A stretch of DNA of 64,000 nt, from positions 186,001-250,000 of the forward strand of contig NZ_JACHFE010000001.1 of NCBI RefSeq assembly GCF_014201735.1. The letters run 5' to 3'. This document shows positions 49,729 to 58,896 of this stretch, in pieces. Under the pieces are notes generated by a model that saw only the letters and a program-made list of their open reading frames with translations, was not told the origin of the DNA and ran no database searches. Source of the DNA: Marinobacter oulmenensis (lineage in GTDB: Bacteria > Pseudomonadota > Gammaproteobacteria > Pseudomonadales > Oleiphilaceae). The position numbers and the translations under genes are program-made. Numbering within the stretch: position 1 is the first letter of the stretch; each line of letters opens with the position of its first letter.

Positions 49729-49771
49729 CAGACTGTCAAAGGACTGCAGCACTCTGTCTTCAGACTGTCAT
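49729..49771 (+). repeat. Direct repeats of CAGACTGTCA with Pho-box-like spacing
   Basis: CAGACTGTCA occurs at 49729-49738 and 49761-49770. Within the second, CTGTCTT (49754-49760) and CTGTCAT (49765-49771) are 11 bases apart, like a Pho box. The last repeat ends only 23 bp before the peptidase start, too close for a normal PhoB promoter. Confidence 0.35.
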
Positions 49772-49794
49772 CTGGACATGGCAAGGAGTCTGGT

Positions 49795-50895
49795 ATGACG
49801 GAACTGAAAGCACTGACACCCCACAGCGTGATTCCTGCCGAACAGGCGCGCCGGGATAGCCGGCAGAAGCGCCTGCTGCGCAATTTCCTGCCGGAGATGA
49901 TCGAACTGGAACGGCTGCTGGCGGAAGCGCCGGCACGGGTGACCAGTTCGGTGGTCTCCCGTATCCCCCTCAAGGATCTGGAACTCCCCATTTACCGGGT
50001 GGATATTGGTTCACCCAACGCCGATGCGCCGGTGGTGCTGATGGTGGGTGGCGTCCATGGCCTGGAACGCATCGGCAGCCAGGTAGTGGTTGCCTGGCTG
50101 GCTTCCTTTCTGGCCCGGCTGGGCTGGGATGACGGCCTGGGCCAGTTGCTGGAGCGGGTGCACATTACCCTGCTGCCCATCCTCAACCCGGGCGGCATGT
50201 ACCTGAACCAGCGCGCCAACCCCAATGGCGTGGACCTCATGCGTAATGCGCCCATCACCGCCCAGGACCGCAGCACCTTCCTGCTGGGTGGCCAGCGTTT
50301 TTCACCCCGTCTGCCCTGGTACATCGGGGATCCGGAGCAGGGCATGGAGGCGGAAAACCGGGCCCTGGAGTCGGTCATCCGGGACGTGCTGCCGGGCCGG
50401 CCCTTCAGCCTGGCGCTGGACTGCCACTCCGGTTTTGGCTGGCAGGACCAGATCTGGTTTCCCTACGCCTATCGCCGCCGGCCCATGCGCCGTATCGGCT
50501 CGGTTATGGCGCTCAAACTGATCTGGGAGCAGGCCTACCCCAATCACACCTACCAGTTTGAGCCCCAGTCTGCCCATTACCTGACGCACGGCGACCTCTG
50601 GGACTATTTTTATAAACAGATGAACCGGACCAGTCAGGGGGTATTCCTGCCCCTGACCCTGGAAATGGGCTCCTGGCGCTGGATACGCAAACGCCCGAGG
50701 CAGTTGTTGCGACTGCAGGGCTTTTTCAACCCGCTGGCGCCCCACCGGCAACAACGGGTTCTACGCAGTCATCTGCCCTGGCTGGACTTTCTGGTGCGTG
50801 CGGCTGCCAACCACCGGAACTGGCTGCCGGGTGAGGCCGACGAGCCCCTGCTGCGACAGGCCGCCATCATGCACTGGTATCAGGAGCGCAACTGA
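49795..50895 (+). CDS. M14-family zinc carboxypeptidase-like protein
   Basis: 366 residues without a signal peptide. The zinc motif H-x-x-E is in GGVHGLERIG, the third ligand His in LALDCHSGFGW, and the catalytic Glu probably lies in PLTLEMGSWRW. The substrate is unknown; such cytoplasmic M14 members act on peptides or modified amino acids. AAGGAG precedes the ATG. The next gene, a hydrolase, starts 1 nt after the stop, so the two are coupled. Confidence 0.86.
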   Translation: MTELKALTPHSVIPAEQARRDSRQKRLLRNFLPEMIELERLLAEAPARVTSSVVSRIPLKDLELPIYRVDIGSPNADAPVVLMVGGVHGLERIGSQVVVAWLASFLARLGWDDGLGQLLERVHITLLPILNPGGMYLNQRANPNGVDLMRNAPITAQDRSTFLLGGQRFSPRLPWYIGDPEQGMEAENRALESVIRDVLPGRPFSLALDCHSGFGWQDQIWFPYAYRRRPMRRIGSVMALKLIWEQAYPNHTYQFEPQSAHYLTHGDLWDYFYKQMNRTSQGVFLPLTLEMGSWRWIRKRPRQLLRLQGFFNPLAPHRQQRVLRSHLPWLDFLVRAAANHRNWLPGEADEPLLRQAAIMHWYQERN

Positions 50896-50896
50896 T

Positions 50897-51649
50897 ATGC
50901 ACTGGATTCTGCTGCGGGGGCTTACCCGTGAGCATGCCCACTGGGGCCATTTCCCCACGCAGTTGCGCGAGGCGTTTCCTGACCAGCAGTTTCACACCGT
51001 GGATCTGCCCGGCACCGGTATCCGTTTCCGGGACGAATCCCCGGCCAGCATTGCCGGCATCCGCGAACGGGTGACCGGGCAGGTCCGGCATATTCCCAGG
51101 CCACTGGGGCTGATCGCCCTGTCCATGGGCGCCATGGTGGCCATCGACTGGGCCCAGCATGCAGACCCGGGAGAGGTGCAGCAACTGGTACTGATCAACA
51201 CCAGCACCGGCTTCAGTCCGTTCTGGCGGCGTATGCGGCCAGGCGCCTGGCCAAAGATGCTGCGGCTGCTGGCCCGGCGGGAATGTTTCCACCGGGAGGG
51301 CGACATCCTGCGGCTGACCTCCAACAACGATATTCCCCTGGCGCTCAATAAACGCTGGTACAGCATCCAGCGCCAGCGGCCGGTCAGCCGGGCTAACGCC
51401 ATGAGGCAACTGTTCGCGGCCGCCCGCTATCGACCCCGTAAGAAGCGCCCCATGAGTGATGCCCTGTTGCTGGCCAGTGAAGCCGACCGCATTGTGAGCT
51501 GGCGCTGCAGTGCCGAACTGGCCCGTCGCTGGTGCTGGACACTGACATGCCATGGCAGTGCCGGCCATGACCTGCCCCTGGACGACCCCGACTGGTGTAT
51601 CCGCCAGCTTCGGGAATGGCTGGCGGACCAGGACTGCTTGACGCGGTGA
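50897..51649 (+). CDS. Alpha/beta hydrolase
   Basis: 250 residues. The nucleophile elbow is IALSMGAM (Ser about 79), the oxyanion region is near LLRGLTREHAHWG, and a candidate His is in CHGSAGHDLP. It is short and soluble, with substrate unknown. The ATG at 50897 follows AGGAG of the peptidase tail. It forms a likely two-gene unit with the M14 peptidase. Confidence 0.82.
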   Translation: MHWILLRGLTREHAHWGHFPTQLREAFPDQQFHTVDLPGTGIRFRDESPASIAGIRERVTGQVRHIPRPLGLIALSMGAMVAIDWAQHADPGEVQQLVLINTSTGFSPFWRRMRPGAWPKMLRLLARRECFHREGDILRLTSNNDIPLALNKRWYSIQRQRPVSRANAMRQLFAAARYRPRKKRPMSDALLLASEADRIVSWRCSAELARRWCWTLTCHGSAGHDLPLDDPDWCIRQLREWLADQDCLTR

Positions 51650-51708
51650 CCGGTTAACGGCAGCCTCAGAGCTTCCAGGTTCAATTTCCTGACGGAGCTA
51701 ACAACAAT

Positions 51709-52326
51709 ATGAAAATCTTCGAAACCAAGACCGCCCCCAATCCCCGCCGGGTCCGCATGTTCATGGCCGAGAAAGGCCTGCTTGAAGAAGCTGAGTTTGT
51801 GGAAGTGGACATCGAGAAAGGCGAGAACCTCACGCCCGAGTTCATCGCCCGCAACCCCATGAAAAAAGTCCCGGTGATGGAGCTGGATAACGGCACCTGC
51901 ATCGCCGAGACCATGGCCATTTGCCGTTATTTTGAGGAAGCCTACCCGGATACCCCGAAACTGCTGGGTGAGAACCCGGAACACAAAGCCCTGGTGGAAC
52001 AGTGGCTGCGCTGGATCGACTTCTATTTCTTCCTGCCCACCGGCATGTGTTTCCAGCACACCACCGGCTACTTCAAGGACCGCATGAACCCAATCAAGGA
52101 ATGGGGCGACGAGTGCGGCAAGCAGGTGCTGGATTTCATGGCGTTTCTGGATAAGCACCTGGAAGGCCGTGAATACATCTGCGGTGATACACTGACCGCC
52201 GCCGATATTAATGCCTTTACCACCCTGGCCTTTGCCCGGGTAGTGAAAATCCGCATCGCGCCGGAACAGGCCAGTCTTCAGGCCTGGTTTGATCGCATCA
52301 AGGCCCGGCCGTCGGCGGGCGCCTGA
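51709..52326 (+). CDS. Glutathione S-transferase
   Basis: 205 residues. An N-terminal thioredoxin-like domain (KIFETKTAPNPRRVRMFMAEKG) with the cis-Pro in MKKVPVMELDNGTCIAETMAI is followed by a helical C-terminal domain with the N-capping box GDTLTAADINAF. A Ser/Cys catalytic residue is not obvious at the first helix; Thr/Asn/Pro residues occupy that position. Detoxification role inferred from family. Confidence 0.88.
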   Translation: MKIFETKTAPNPRRVRMFMAEKGLLEEAEFVEVDIEKGENLTPEFIARNPMKKVPVMELDNGTCIAETMAICRYFEEAYPDTPKLLGENPEHKALVEQWLRWIDFYFFLPTGMCFQHTTGYFKDRMNPIKEWGDECGKQVLDFMAFLDKHLEGREYICGDTLTAADINAFTTLAFARVVKIRIAPEQASLQAWFDRIKARPSAGA

Positions 52327-52351
52327 CCCAATAACTGAAGAAGGATACCCC

Positions 52352-52966
52352 ATGACCGACCAGGACCGGCTGAGTTGCGCGCTCGATCGCATCGACCAGG
52401 CCAACCGGGCAGACCCGAACACCGAGCAGGTGGACAGCGAGACCCTGCCACGGGAATACGCCTACAGCCTGCATATGACACGCTGGCTGTTTGCCCTGGA
52501 AGCCAGCCCGTCCGAACGCATGCAGATTGCCTGCCGGGCCCAGCATATCGAGCGCTGGACTATTCCGCGCAGCGACTTTGGCGAGGGCCGCAAGAACTAC
52601 TACCTGTGGCGCCAGGCCTGCGGGCGTATGCACGGCCGGCGAGCGGCTGCGATCATGGCCCAGTGCGGGTATCCGGCGGAAGAGTATGAGCGGGTCCAGA
52701 CCATTCTGACCAAACGGGAACTGCGCCAGGACCCGGATACCCAGCTACTCGAAGACGTGGCCTGCATGGTGTTCCTGGAGCGGTACTTCGCCCGGTTCTA
52801 CGAGGAGAAAGCCGAGTACGACCGGGAAAAGTGGCTACGCATCGTTCGCCGCACCTGGGGCAAGATGACCCCTCGTGGCCACGAGGCGGCGCTGAAGCTG
52901 GCGGAGGGCATGCCGGCCCATCTGCTGGAACTGCTGCAGGAGGCGCTGGCGGATCCGGAGGCCTGA
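52352..52966 (+). CDS. DUF4202 family protein
   Basis: 204 residues, ATG at 52352 with AAGGAT upstream. It is helical and soluble. SERMQIACRAQHIERWTIPR with the later LEDVACMVFLERYF resembles the DUF4202 pattern, whose His/Asp positions suggest a metal-dependent HD-like site. Function unknown. Its stop codon and the trpC stop form the centre of a 26-bp perfect palindrome; both proteins end in Pro-Glu-Ala. Confidence 0.78.
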   Translation: MTDQDRLSCALDRIDQANRADPNTEQVDSETLPREYAYSLHMTRWLFALEASPSERMQIACRAQHIERWTIPRSDFGEGRKNYYLWRQACGRMHGRRAAAIMAQCGYPAEEYERVQTILTKRELRQDPDTQLLEDVACMVFLERYFARFYEEKAEYDREKWLRIVRRTWGKMTPRGHEAALKLAEGMPAHLLELLQEALADPEA

Positions 52967-52979
52967 TCAGGCCTCCGGA
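52954..52979. terminator. 26-bp perfect palindrome at convergent stops
   Basis: The 13 bases from 52954 (TCCGGAGGCCTGA) are exactly inverted through 52979. The centre TGATCA holds the DUF4202 TGA and the trpC TGA. RNA from either strand could fold into a long stem, but no T-run follows. Confidence 0.55.
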
Positions 52980-53788
52980 AAGAACAGCTCCCGCAGTTTT
53001 TCGCCGGGTTCCGGTGCGCGCATGAACGACTCGCCCACCAGAAACCCGTGAATGCCCCGGCTGGCCATGGCCTGCACATCGGCAATGGTCATGATGCCGC
53101 TTTCGGTGATGGTCAGACGGTCATCGCCAATGCGCTGGTGCAGGTTGTAGGTGGTGTCCAGCGAGACGTCGAAGGTGTGCAGGTCCCGGTTGTTGATACC
53201 CACCAGCGGGGTGGAGAGCGTCAGCGCGTCGTCCAGTTCCTCGCCATTGTGGACTTCCACCAGCACATCCAGCCCGATCTCATGGGCGATGCCCTCCAGC
53301 TCCTGCATCTGGTGGCGGCTCAGGCAGGCGGCAATCAGCAGGATACAGTCCGCCCCGATGGCCCGGCTTTCATACACCTGGTAGGGCGAGACCATGAAAT
53401 CCTTGCGGATTACAGGCAGGGCGCAGGCCTCGCGGGCTGCTTTCAGGTAGTCCTCGTGGCCCTGGAAAAAGTCGTGGTCGGTCAGAACCGACAGGCAGGC
53501 GGCGCCACCGTGTTCGTAACTGGTGGCAATCTGCTCGGGCACAAACGGATCGCGGATCACGCCCCGGCTGGGAGAGGCCTTCTTGATCTCCGCAATCACC
53601 GCCGGTGTCTGTTGCTCGATGCGCTGGCGCATGGCGTCTGCAAAACCACGGGCGGCGGGCTGATCGCCGGCCATGGCCTTCAGGTCCGCCAGGGAAAGGT
53701 CACGCTGGCGCTCCTCAATCTCTTCCCATTTGCGCTCAACAATCCGGCGCAGGATGGTGGGCGTTTTATCCAGATGTCTGTCGGTCAT
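52967..53788 (-). CDS. trpC: Indole-3-glycerol phosphate synthase
   Basis: 273 residues, TIM barrel. It closes the indole ring in tryptophan synthesis. The substrate-binding and catalytic segments [53 protein letters not shown] and ITESGI are all present. Last gene of trpGDC, 9 nt after trpD. Not fused to trpF, as in Pseudomonas. Confidence 0.96.
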   Translation of the reverse strand: MTDRHLDKTPTILRRIVERKWEEIEERQRDLSLADLKAMAGDQPAARGFADAMRQRIEQQTPAVIAEIKKASPSRGVIRDPFVPEQIATSYEHGGAACLSVLTDHDFFQGHEDYLKAAREACALPVIRKDFMVSPYQVYESRAIGADCILLIAACLSRHQMQELEGIAHEIGLDVLVEVHNGEELDDALTLSTPLVGINNRDLHTFDVSLDTTYNLHQRIGDDRLTITESGIMTIADVQAMASRGIHGFLVGESFMRAPEPGEKLRELFFPEA

Positions 53789-53797
53789 GCCTTGGCC

Positions 53798-54826
53798 TCA
53801 GAAGCAGTGCGAGAAATCGGCCAGTTCCGACATCTTGCCGGCGGCCAGGCCTGAGCCCATGGCGTCCAGCGCCATATCCACCCCTTCCTTCGCGGTGTCG
53901 GCCAGGCCGGATACATAGATAGCGGCGCCGGCATTCAGGGCGATCATGTCGCGTGCCTTCTCGGTGATTTCGTCATGGGTGCGGCCGAAGGCGGCACGGA
54001 TCAGCGCCAGGGATTCCTCGGAGGAATCCACAGACAGCCCCACCAGTGACTGGCTCTTGATGCCCAGGTCTTCGGGGGTGATGTCGTATTCGGTGATCTT
54101 CCCGTCTTTCAGTTCCGCCACGTGAGTGGCAGACGCCAGGCTGATTTCATCCAGGCCATCCTTGGAATGCACCACCATGATGTGCTCGGCGCCCAGCCGA
54201 TGCAGCACTTCCGCCATCGGGTAGCAGAGCTCTTTGGTGAACACGCCGATCAACTGGCGGGTAACGCCCGCCGGGTTGGTCATCGGGCCCAGAATGTTGA
54301 AAAGCGTACGGCAGCCCAGTTCCTTGCGCGGACCGATGGCATTCTTCATGGCGCCATGGTGGGCCGGGGCAAACATGAAACCGACACCGATCTCGGCAAC
54401 GCAGCGGGCGACTTCCTCCGGCTTCATGTCCAGGTTGATGCCGGCCTTCTCGATCAGATCCGCGCTGCCGCTCTTGGACGACACACCCCGGTTGCCGTGC
54501 TTGGCGACAAACCCGCCGGCGGCGGCCACCACGAAAGCGGCCGCAGACGACACATTGAACAGATTGGCGCCATCGCCGCCGGTGCCTACGATGTCCACCA
54601 TCGGGCTGGCATCCACCGTGACGCCAGTGGCCAGCTCCCGCATCACCTCGGTGGCGCCGGTAATTTCATCAATGGTTTCGCTCTTCAGGCGCAACCCCAT
54701 CAGGAAGGCGCCGATCTGGGCATCCGTGGCCTCACCGTTCATCACGATGCGCATGACCTCCTTCATTTCCTCCCGGGACAGGTCCAGGTTGGAGGCAATG
54801 CGGTTGAGCGCTTGTTTCATGTCCAT
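53798..54826 (-). CDS. trpD: Anthranilate phosphoribosyltransferase
   Basis: 342 residues. It transfers phosphoribose from PRPP to anthranilate. The glycine-rich PRPP loop [15 protein letters not shown], the [16 protein letters not shown] segment and [14 protein letters not shown] are conserved. Middle gene of the operon, 11 nt after trpG, with AGAGG upstream of the ATG. Confidence 0.96.
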   Translation of the reverse strand: MDMKQALNRIASNLDLSREEMKEVMRIVMNGEATDAQIGAFLMGLRLKSETIDEITGATEVMRELATGVTVDASPMVDIVGTGGDGANLFNVSSAAAFVVAAAGGFVAKHGNRGVSSKSGSADLIEKAGINLDMKPEEVARCVAEIGVGFMFAPAHHGAMKNAIGPRKELGCRTLFNILGPMTNPAGVTRQLIGVFTKELCYPMAEVLHRLGAEHIMVVHSKDGLDEISLASATHVAELKDGKITEYDITPEDLGIKSQSLVGLSVDSSEESLALIRAAFGRTHDEITEKARDMIALNAGAAIYVSGLADTAKEGVDMALDAMGSGLAAGKMSELADFSHCF

Positions 54827-54837
54827 GTGTCGGCCTC

Positions 54838-55416
54838 TTACATTCTCAGGAAATTGCGCAGCAGTTCGTGACCCTGCCCGGTCATGATGGATTCGGGGTG
54901 GAACTGCACGCCTTCAATGGGCAGCGTTTTGTGGCGAACCCCCATGATCTCCTCCACCGAGCCGTCGGACTGGCGGGTCCAGGCGGTGACTTCCAAGCAG
55001 TCCGGCAGGGTGGTCTTGTCAATCACCAGGCTGTGGTAGCGGGTGGCCTGAAGCGGGTTGTCCAGGCTGCGGAACACGCCGCTGTCGCTGTGGTACACCG
55101 CCGATACCTTGCCGTGCATCACCTGGCCGGCGCGAATCACATCGCCGCCAAACACCTGGCCAATGGCCTGGTGCCCCAGGCAGATGCCCAGAATCGGCAG
55201 CTTACCGGCAAAGTGGCGAATCGCCTCCATGGAAATGCCGGCCTCGTTGGGCGTACAGGGGCCTGGGGACACCACCAGCCGTTCCGGCTTCAGTGCCTCA
55301 ATTTCTTCAACGGTGATTTCATCGTTCCGATGCACCTGTACATCCGCACCCAGCTCCGCCAGGTACTGGACCACGTTGTAGGTAAAGGAATCGTAGTTGT
55401 CGATCATCAGCAGCAT
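54838..55416 (-). CDS. trpG: Anthranilate synthase glutamine amidotransferase subunit
   Basis: 192 residues. A class-I amidotransferase that feeds ammonia to TrpE. The catalytic Cys79 is in [15 protein letters not shown], and the His/Glu pair in [14 protein letters not shown]. The trpE gene, which would lie upstream, is not adjacent; panB lies there in the opposite direction. It can also serve 4-amino-4-deoxychorismate synthase in some bacteria. Confidence 0.94.
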   Translation of the reverse strand: MLLMIDNYDSFTYNVVQYLAELGADVQVHRNDEITVEEIEALKPERLVVSPGPCTPNEAGISMEAIRHFAGKLPILGICLGHQAIGQVFGGDVIRAGQVMHGKVSAVYHSDSGVFRSLDNPLQATRYHSLVIDKTTLPDCLEVTAWTRQSDGSVEEIMGVRHKTLPIEGVQFHPESIMTGQGHELLRNFLRM

Positions 55417-55728
55417 AGCGACTACCCGTGCGTGTTGACTGTGGATTGGCTCGCCATGCCGGCGGAGTTACCAAACATTCTGCTCACGTAACCGTTGCCC
55501 GGCGTGTGAAAGGAATAGAAGGAGGATTATTGCAGCCAGCCGCCGCCGGTACAATATCGGGTTGCCGGGGTGAAACCTGACCAGCACCCACGCCTACCAA
55601 CCCGGGAGTTATACGAACGCGTTCGCAAAACCCCGCTGCAAACAAAAGAAAGCCTGCTAACCTTATGAAAACACAGTAGGGAAACATGTAGATCATGCGA
55701 TCTATTCCATTACAGGAGGAGAACAGGG
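55417..55728. other. Intergenic region between trpG and panB, with a 12-bp palindrome
   Basis: 312 bases between divergent genes. It holds the perfect palindrome CGAACGCGTTCG at 55614-55625, a LacI/TetR-like operator form, about 105 bp before panB. A GGAGGAG ribosome site ends the region. I see no trpE remnant, leader peptide or RNA gene. The left part looks as GC-rich as trpG; the right part is AT-richer. Confidence 0.5.
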
Positions 55729-56508
55729 ATGAAACTGAACCCGCAGGATTTTGTCGTGATGAAAGGCGCCAGGCCTATCCCTATGCTGACCGCCTATAAC
55801 TGTCCCGTTGCCAGAAGCATCGAAGAAGCCGAGGTTCCGGTGATTCTTGTTGGCGATACGGTCGGAATGGTTGAGATGGGCTTTGATAGCACCCGAGATG
55901 TCACCATTGAGCACATGGAATATCACATAGGCGCTGTGCGCCGTGGCGCCAAGGAAACCCATATAATCGGTGACCTCCCATACGGTACCGATGTTGATCC
56001 GGAAACCGCATTGACCAACGCTCAGCGGCTTATCCGGGCCGGTGCAGATAGCGTGAAACTCGAAGGCGCCAATGTGCAGGTTATCCGGCACCTGGTGGAG
56101 CACAATATTCCAGTGGTAGGCCATACGGGTCTGCTTCCTCAGACGGCCAAAAACTTCAAGCAGGTTGGCCGGTCCAGCGAGGAAGCGACGAGAATCCTGA
56201 ATGACGCCCAGGCCATTGAAGATGCGGGGGCGTTCATGGTGGTGCTTGAACATATCCCTTATTCACTGGCAGGCGAGATTACCAAGGCTTTGTCGATTCC
56301 CACTATTGGTATTGGCGCGGGCCCGGATTGTGATGGGCAGGTCCTGGTCATCAATGATGCGTTGGGCCTTGGTGATTACTGGCCGCCATTCTCGAAGCAG
56401 TATGCTTACGTCAGCAAAACCGTGCTGAAAGTGGCGAACGAATTTTCCAGGGAGGTTGGGTCCCGGAAGTTTCCGAGCAACATTATCCAGTTCACTGGCA
56501 CCAATTGA
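55729..56508 (+). CDS. panB: 3-methyl-2-oxobutanoate hydroxymethyltransferase (PanB)
   Basis: 259-residue TIM barrel that makes ketopantoate for CoA. Metal and substrate motifs are LTAYNCPVARSIEEA, ILVGDTVGMVEMG, ADSVKLEG, VVGHTGLLPQT and IGIGAGPDCDGQVLV. The usual panBC operon partner is missing. Its base composition is lower in GC than trpGDC, and it stands alone between an operator-bearing gap and a strong hairpin. It could be a second copy or an acquired variant. Start behind GGAGGAG. Confidence 0.88.
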   Translation: MKLNPQDFVVMKGARPIPMLTAYNCPVARSIEEAEVPVILVGDTVGMVEMGFDSTRDVTIEHMEYHIGAVRRGAKETHIIGDLPYGTDVDPETALTNAQRLIRAGADSVKLEGANVQVIRHLVEHNIPVVGHTGLLPQTAKNFKQVGRSSEEATRILNDAQAIEDAGAFMVVLEHIPYSLAGEITKALSIPTIGIGAGPDCDGQVLVINDALGLGDYWPPFSKQYAYVSKTVLKVANEFSREVGSRKFPSNIIQFTGTN

Positions 56509-56525
56509 AGTCAATAAATGGCTGT

Positions 56526-56555
56526 TGTCGACGCACCTATGCGGGTGCGTCGACA
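56526..56555 (+). terminator. 12-bp stem-loop after panB
   Basis: TGTCGACGCACC (56526-56537) and GGTGCGTCGACA (56544-56555) form a perfect stem with a 6-base loop, 17 nt past the panB stop. What follows (CGTCTTGTC) is only mildly T-rich. Confidence 0.6.
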
Positions 56556-56711
56556 CGTCTTGTCGCTGCCTGGATAGTGCACAAACTGTAAACAATTGTA
56601 GTATTTCAGCGTTTCCGCTTGATCAATATTCTCTCCCTGCATAGGTTAAGCCTGTGTAATACTCATGTTTTCTGGCTTTCCATCCAGCCCTCACCTGCAT
56701 AGTAGAAAAGC

Positions 56712-57356
56712 ATGTCCAAGTTACAGGCCCCGCGGGGGCGTTTGTTTCTGTTCACCCTGATCTCTGTTCTGCTGCTGGAAACAGGCACGGTGCAGGCGAA
56801 GGTCTACAAATGGGTGGATGCACAGGGGCAGGTGCATTATTCCCAAACGCCGCCGCCCAAAGCGATAGTGACGGCGAAAGACTCGGAGGTGATGACGGGG
56901 CTGTCGCGCAAGTATTTCCCCCGTGAAAAGGATGGCGAAACCTACTGTGCCGGCGAGAAGCTGTACAAGATCAAGTCCTATGACGTTGAGAACACCATCT
57001 ATTTCCTGATTGAGGAAAAGGACCGGTTTGAGCAGCTTGTGGGCGCGGAAAGCGATACCGAACGGCGGGATGTGCTTCGCTGCAAGGCCCAGTATTACAC
57101 CAACGAATTGCAGCAGCACAGCAACCGGATTGATCAGATCCGGCGCGAATACGAGACACTGGAAAAGCGCCGTGTCGCCATGGAGAAAAGCAAAGACGGT
57201 TGCTATTCCGATAAAGACAAGACCCTGTATGTGGGAGAGGAAGCGCGGGACATGGTGCAATGCCTGGACCGTTACGACAGCCTGAACGAGATCGAGCAGA
57301 GGCTACGCGACCTGAAGAAAGTGTACTTTGCAATCAAGGAGAAACTGGATGGTTAG
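56712..57356 (+). CDS. DUF4124-domain exported protein
   Basis: 214 residues. A signal peptide ends near TVQA-K and is followed by the DUF4124 motif VYKWVDAQGQVHYSQTPPP. The remainder is a charged helical region (KDRFEQLVGAE to EKLDG) with a probable coiled coil near 120-170 and four cysteines. Probably periplasmic; function unknown. It overlaps the next gene by 8 nt. Confidence 0.8.
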   Translation: MSKLQAPRGRLFLFTLISVLLLETGTVQAKVYKWVDAQGQVHYSQTPPPKAIVTAKDSEVMTGLSRKYFPREKDGETYCAGEKLYKIKSYDVENTIYFLIEEKDRFEQLVGAESDTERRDVLRCKAQYYTNELQQHSNRIDQIRREYETLEKRRVAMEKSKDGCYSDKDKTLYVGEEARDMVQCLDRYDSLNEIEQRLRDLKKVYFAIKEKLDG

Positions 57357-57780
57357 GATGATCATGGGCGCCGGCGTATTGCTGGCGTTCGCATACTACA
57401 TGATGCCTTCTGAGAGTCAGGTTCAGGCTGTTGAGGCCCAGCGGGAGTACCAGAAAGATACGAAGGTCTTTCTGGAGCAGCAGCGGGTCGCCCGGTCAAT
57501 TATGAATGATGACAGGGTGGTGGAGCTGGCCAAGCGGGTCCGGTCCGATCTGGACCGGGAGCGGTTCAACCCGGCCTGGTACATTATGGGGCGCCTGGAG
57601 GAGAATAACCCGGACATAGTCATTGCATCACTGTCCGAGTCCGGGGAGATGACGTTCACCAACGAAGCCAAGGACGTGAAGGTGGCCTGCAGACACATCG
57701 ATCAGCAACAGATGTGGCTGACCGAGTGCATGGCGACGTCCCTCAATGAAGCAGACTTTATCGACAAGACAGTCTACTAA
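57349..57780 (+). CDS. Small unknown protein with N-terminal membrane segment
   Basis: 143 residues. A hydrophobic start (MVRMIMGAGVLLAFAYYMM) is followed by a helical region and a C-terminal stretch with MTFTNEAKDVKVACRHID. It overlaps the DUF4124 gene by 8 nt (start within its last codons), with AAGGAG upstream, so the two are co-expressed. I do not recognise the family. A pilin-like or anchored role is possible but unsupported. Confidence 0.65.
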   Translation: MVRMIMGAGVLLAFAYYMMPSESQVQAVEAQREYQKDTKVFLEQQRVARSIMNDDRVVELAKRVRSDLDRERFNPAWYIMGRLEENNPDIVIASLSESGEMTFTNEAKDVKVACRHIDQQQMWLTECMATSLNEADFIDKTVY

Positions 57781-57790
57781 TGGCCGTGCC

Positions 57791-58612
57791 CTAGAGGGCG
57801 TCGAGCCTCTGCAGCTTGATTTCGCGACCGTCGCTTGTCCGCCTCAGGGTGATCGATTCCGGGCGTCTGTCGAGGATGCGCCACTCGTAGGTATCGCCGG
57901 TGTAATAACGCTCCCGGGTATAGTCGACGATCACCTCCAGTGACATGACCGGGTCCTGCCAGTGCCAGTTTCCTTCGGCTCGGGTCTTGTAGCGACGCGG
58001 GCCATTGTGGGTCAGCAGCTTGAAACGGCCATGGCCGAACTCGTAAATACGGGTCCGGTTTTCGGTGTTAAACCACTTGCCGTAAAGATCGCTGGACAGG
58101 GGCGTGACCCGGGTGGGCTGAAGACGTTTGAGCGAGAGTTGCTGGCCCTGCCGGGTCAGCTTCAGGGTTTGGTCGTCCAGCCGGGAGACGATGTACTCCT
58201 GTGGCTCGTTGAACCTGGCCTCATAGCGGTTGGAGTTGCCGTAGTCCAGGGTGAGGGCATCGTTGCTGAGTTGGTAGCGCCCCTTTACGCGTGTCCTGAA
58301 CTGCCGGCTGTCGGGGCGGTGTTCTTCGTGCCAGAACTCACCTCCCGGGTAAAACCGCAGGTTGATCGTGGCGCCGTCCGGGCTCCGTCCCCACCAGCTG
58401 CCGGCGAGGCGTTCGAGCCTGCTTTTCCGGGAATCTTCATCGATCAGTTCTACCTTGTCTTCTTCCCCGCCAGAATTGACGGCGGGCGGTTGCGCCCCGA
58501 AGTGAACAACGCCGTTGTCATCAACCCATTTGTAGACACTCTGGCTGCTGGCGGTGGTACTCCAGAAGGCCAGGCTCCCCAGGATGATGATCAGGATGGC
58601 GTTGTTGGTCAC
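57791..58612 (-). CDS. DUF4124-domain exported protein, larger
   Basis: 273 residues, GTG start behind AAGGAAACC. A signal peptide ends near TASS-Q. The DUF4124 motif SVYKWVDDNGVVHFGAQPP follows. The remaining 200 residues are beta-rich repeats (KGRYQLSNDALTLDYG, EGNWHWQDPVMSLEVIVD) that look like two lipocalin-like blocks. It faces the previous small gene head to head at their stops. Function unknown. Confidence 0.78.
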   Translation of the reverse strand: MTNNAILIIILGSLAFWSTTASSQSVYKWVDDNGVVHFGAQPPAVNSGGEEDKVELIDEDSRKSRLERLAGSWWGRSPDGATINLRFYPGGEFWHEEHRPDSRQFRTRVKGRYQLSNDALTLDYGNSNRYEARFNEPQEYIVSRLDDQTLKLTRQGQQLSLKRLQPTRVTPLSSDLYGKWFNTENRTRIYEFGHGRFKLLTHNGPRRYKTRAEGNWHWQDPVMSLEVIVDYTRERYYTGDTYEWRILDRRPESITLRRTSDGREIKLQRLDAL

Positions 58613-58647
58613 TTCGGTTTCCTTCTTGTTTCGGTCATGTCATGGAT

Positions 58648-58663
58648 GATGTGTCGACACATC
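58648..58663. promoter_or_regulatory. 16-bp perfect palindrome
   Basis: GATGTGTCGACACATC is exactly self-complementary. It lies 36 bp upstream of the larger DUF4124 gene and 310 bp before the dehydrogenase operon. It could be a repressor operator for the DUF4124 gene. Confidence 0.45.
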
Positions 58664-58845
58664 CAGAAGTTTCTACGATAGCTGGAAAAAAGCAACTTTC
58701 GGGTCTTGGTCCCCTCGCAATAGGGTTACTGCGTCCGGAAACATGCTTTGAAAAACGTAACCCGTTGCCCCGCCCTCTCTCTGCTTTCCCCGTGAGTGAC
58801 CGTCAACCAAGCCCGTAAAGCCTCCGGATCTGTCTTGAAAAACGC

Positions 58846-58896
58846 TTGACAAAGCAAATCAACCGAACATAAAGTTAATTAACCGACGGGTTAGTT
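58846..58896 (+). promoter_or_regulatory. Promoter and palindromic operator of the dehydrogenase operon
   Basis: TTGACA (58846-58851) and CATAAA (58868-58873) are spaced by 16 bases. Directly downstream, AATTAACC (58877-58884), GACG and GGTTAGTT (58889-58896) form an inverted repeat with 7 of 8 matches, placed over the expected start of transcription. TetR-family repressors commonly bind such sites; the repressor gene is not in the window. Confidence 0.7.

Noticed and set aside
49754-49771. Pho-box-like CTGTCTT-CAGA-CTGTCAT before the M14 peptidase
   Set aside because: Spacing fits, but the site ends 23 bp before the start codon, which would put the transcription start inside the ribosome site. 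Kept only as a repeat.
55484-55696. Small minus-strand frame between trpG and panB
   Set aside because: No ribosome site, no recognisable domain, and it crosses the palindrome and the panB leader.
56556-56711. Promoter for the first DUF4124 gene (TTGATC and TGTAAT)
   Set aside because: The two elements are 30 bases apart, too far for a sigma-70 promoter; no better pair was found.
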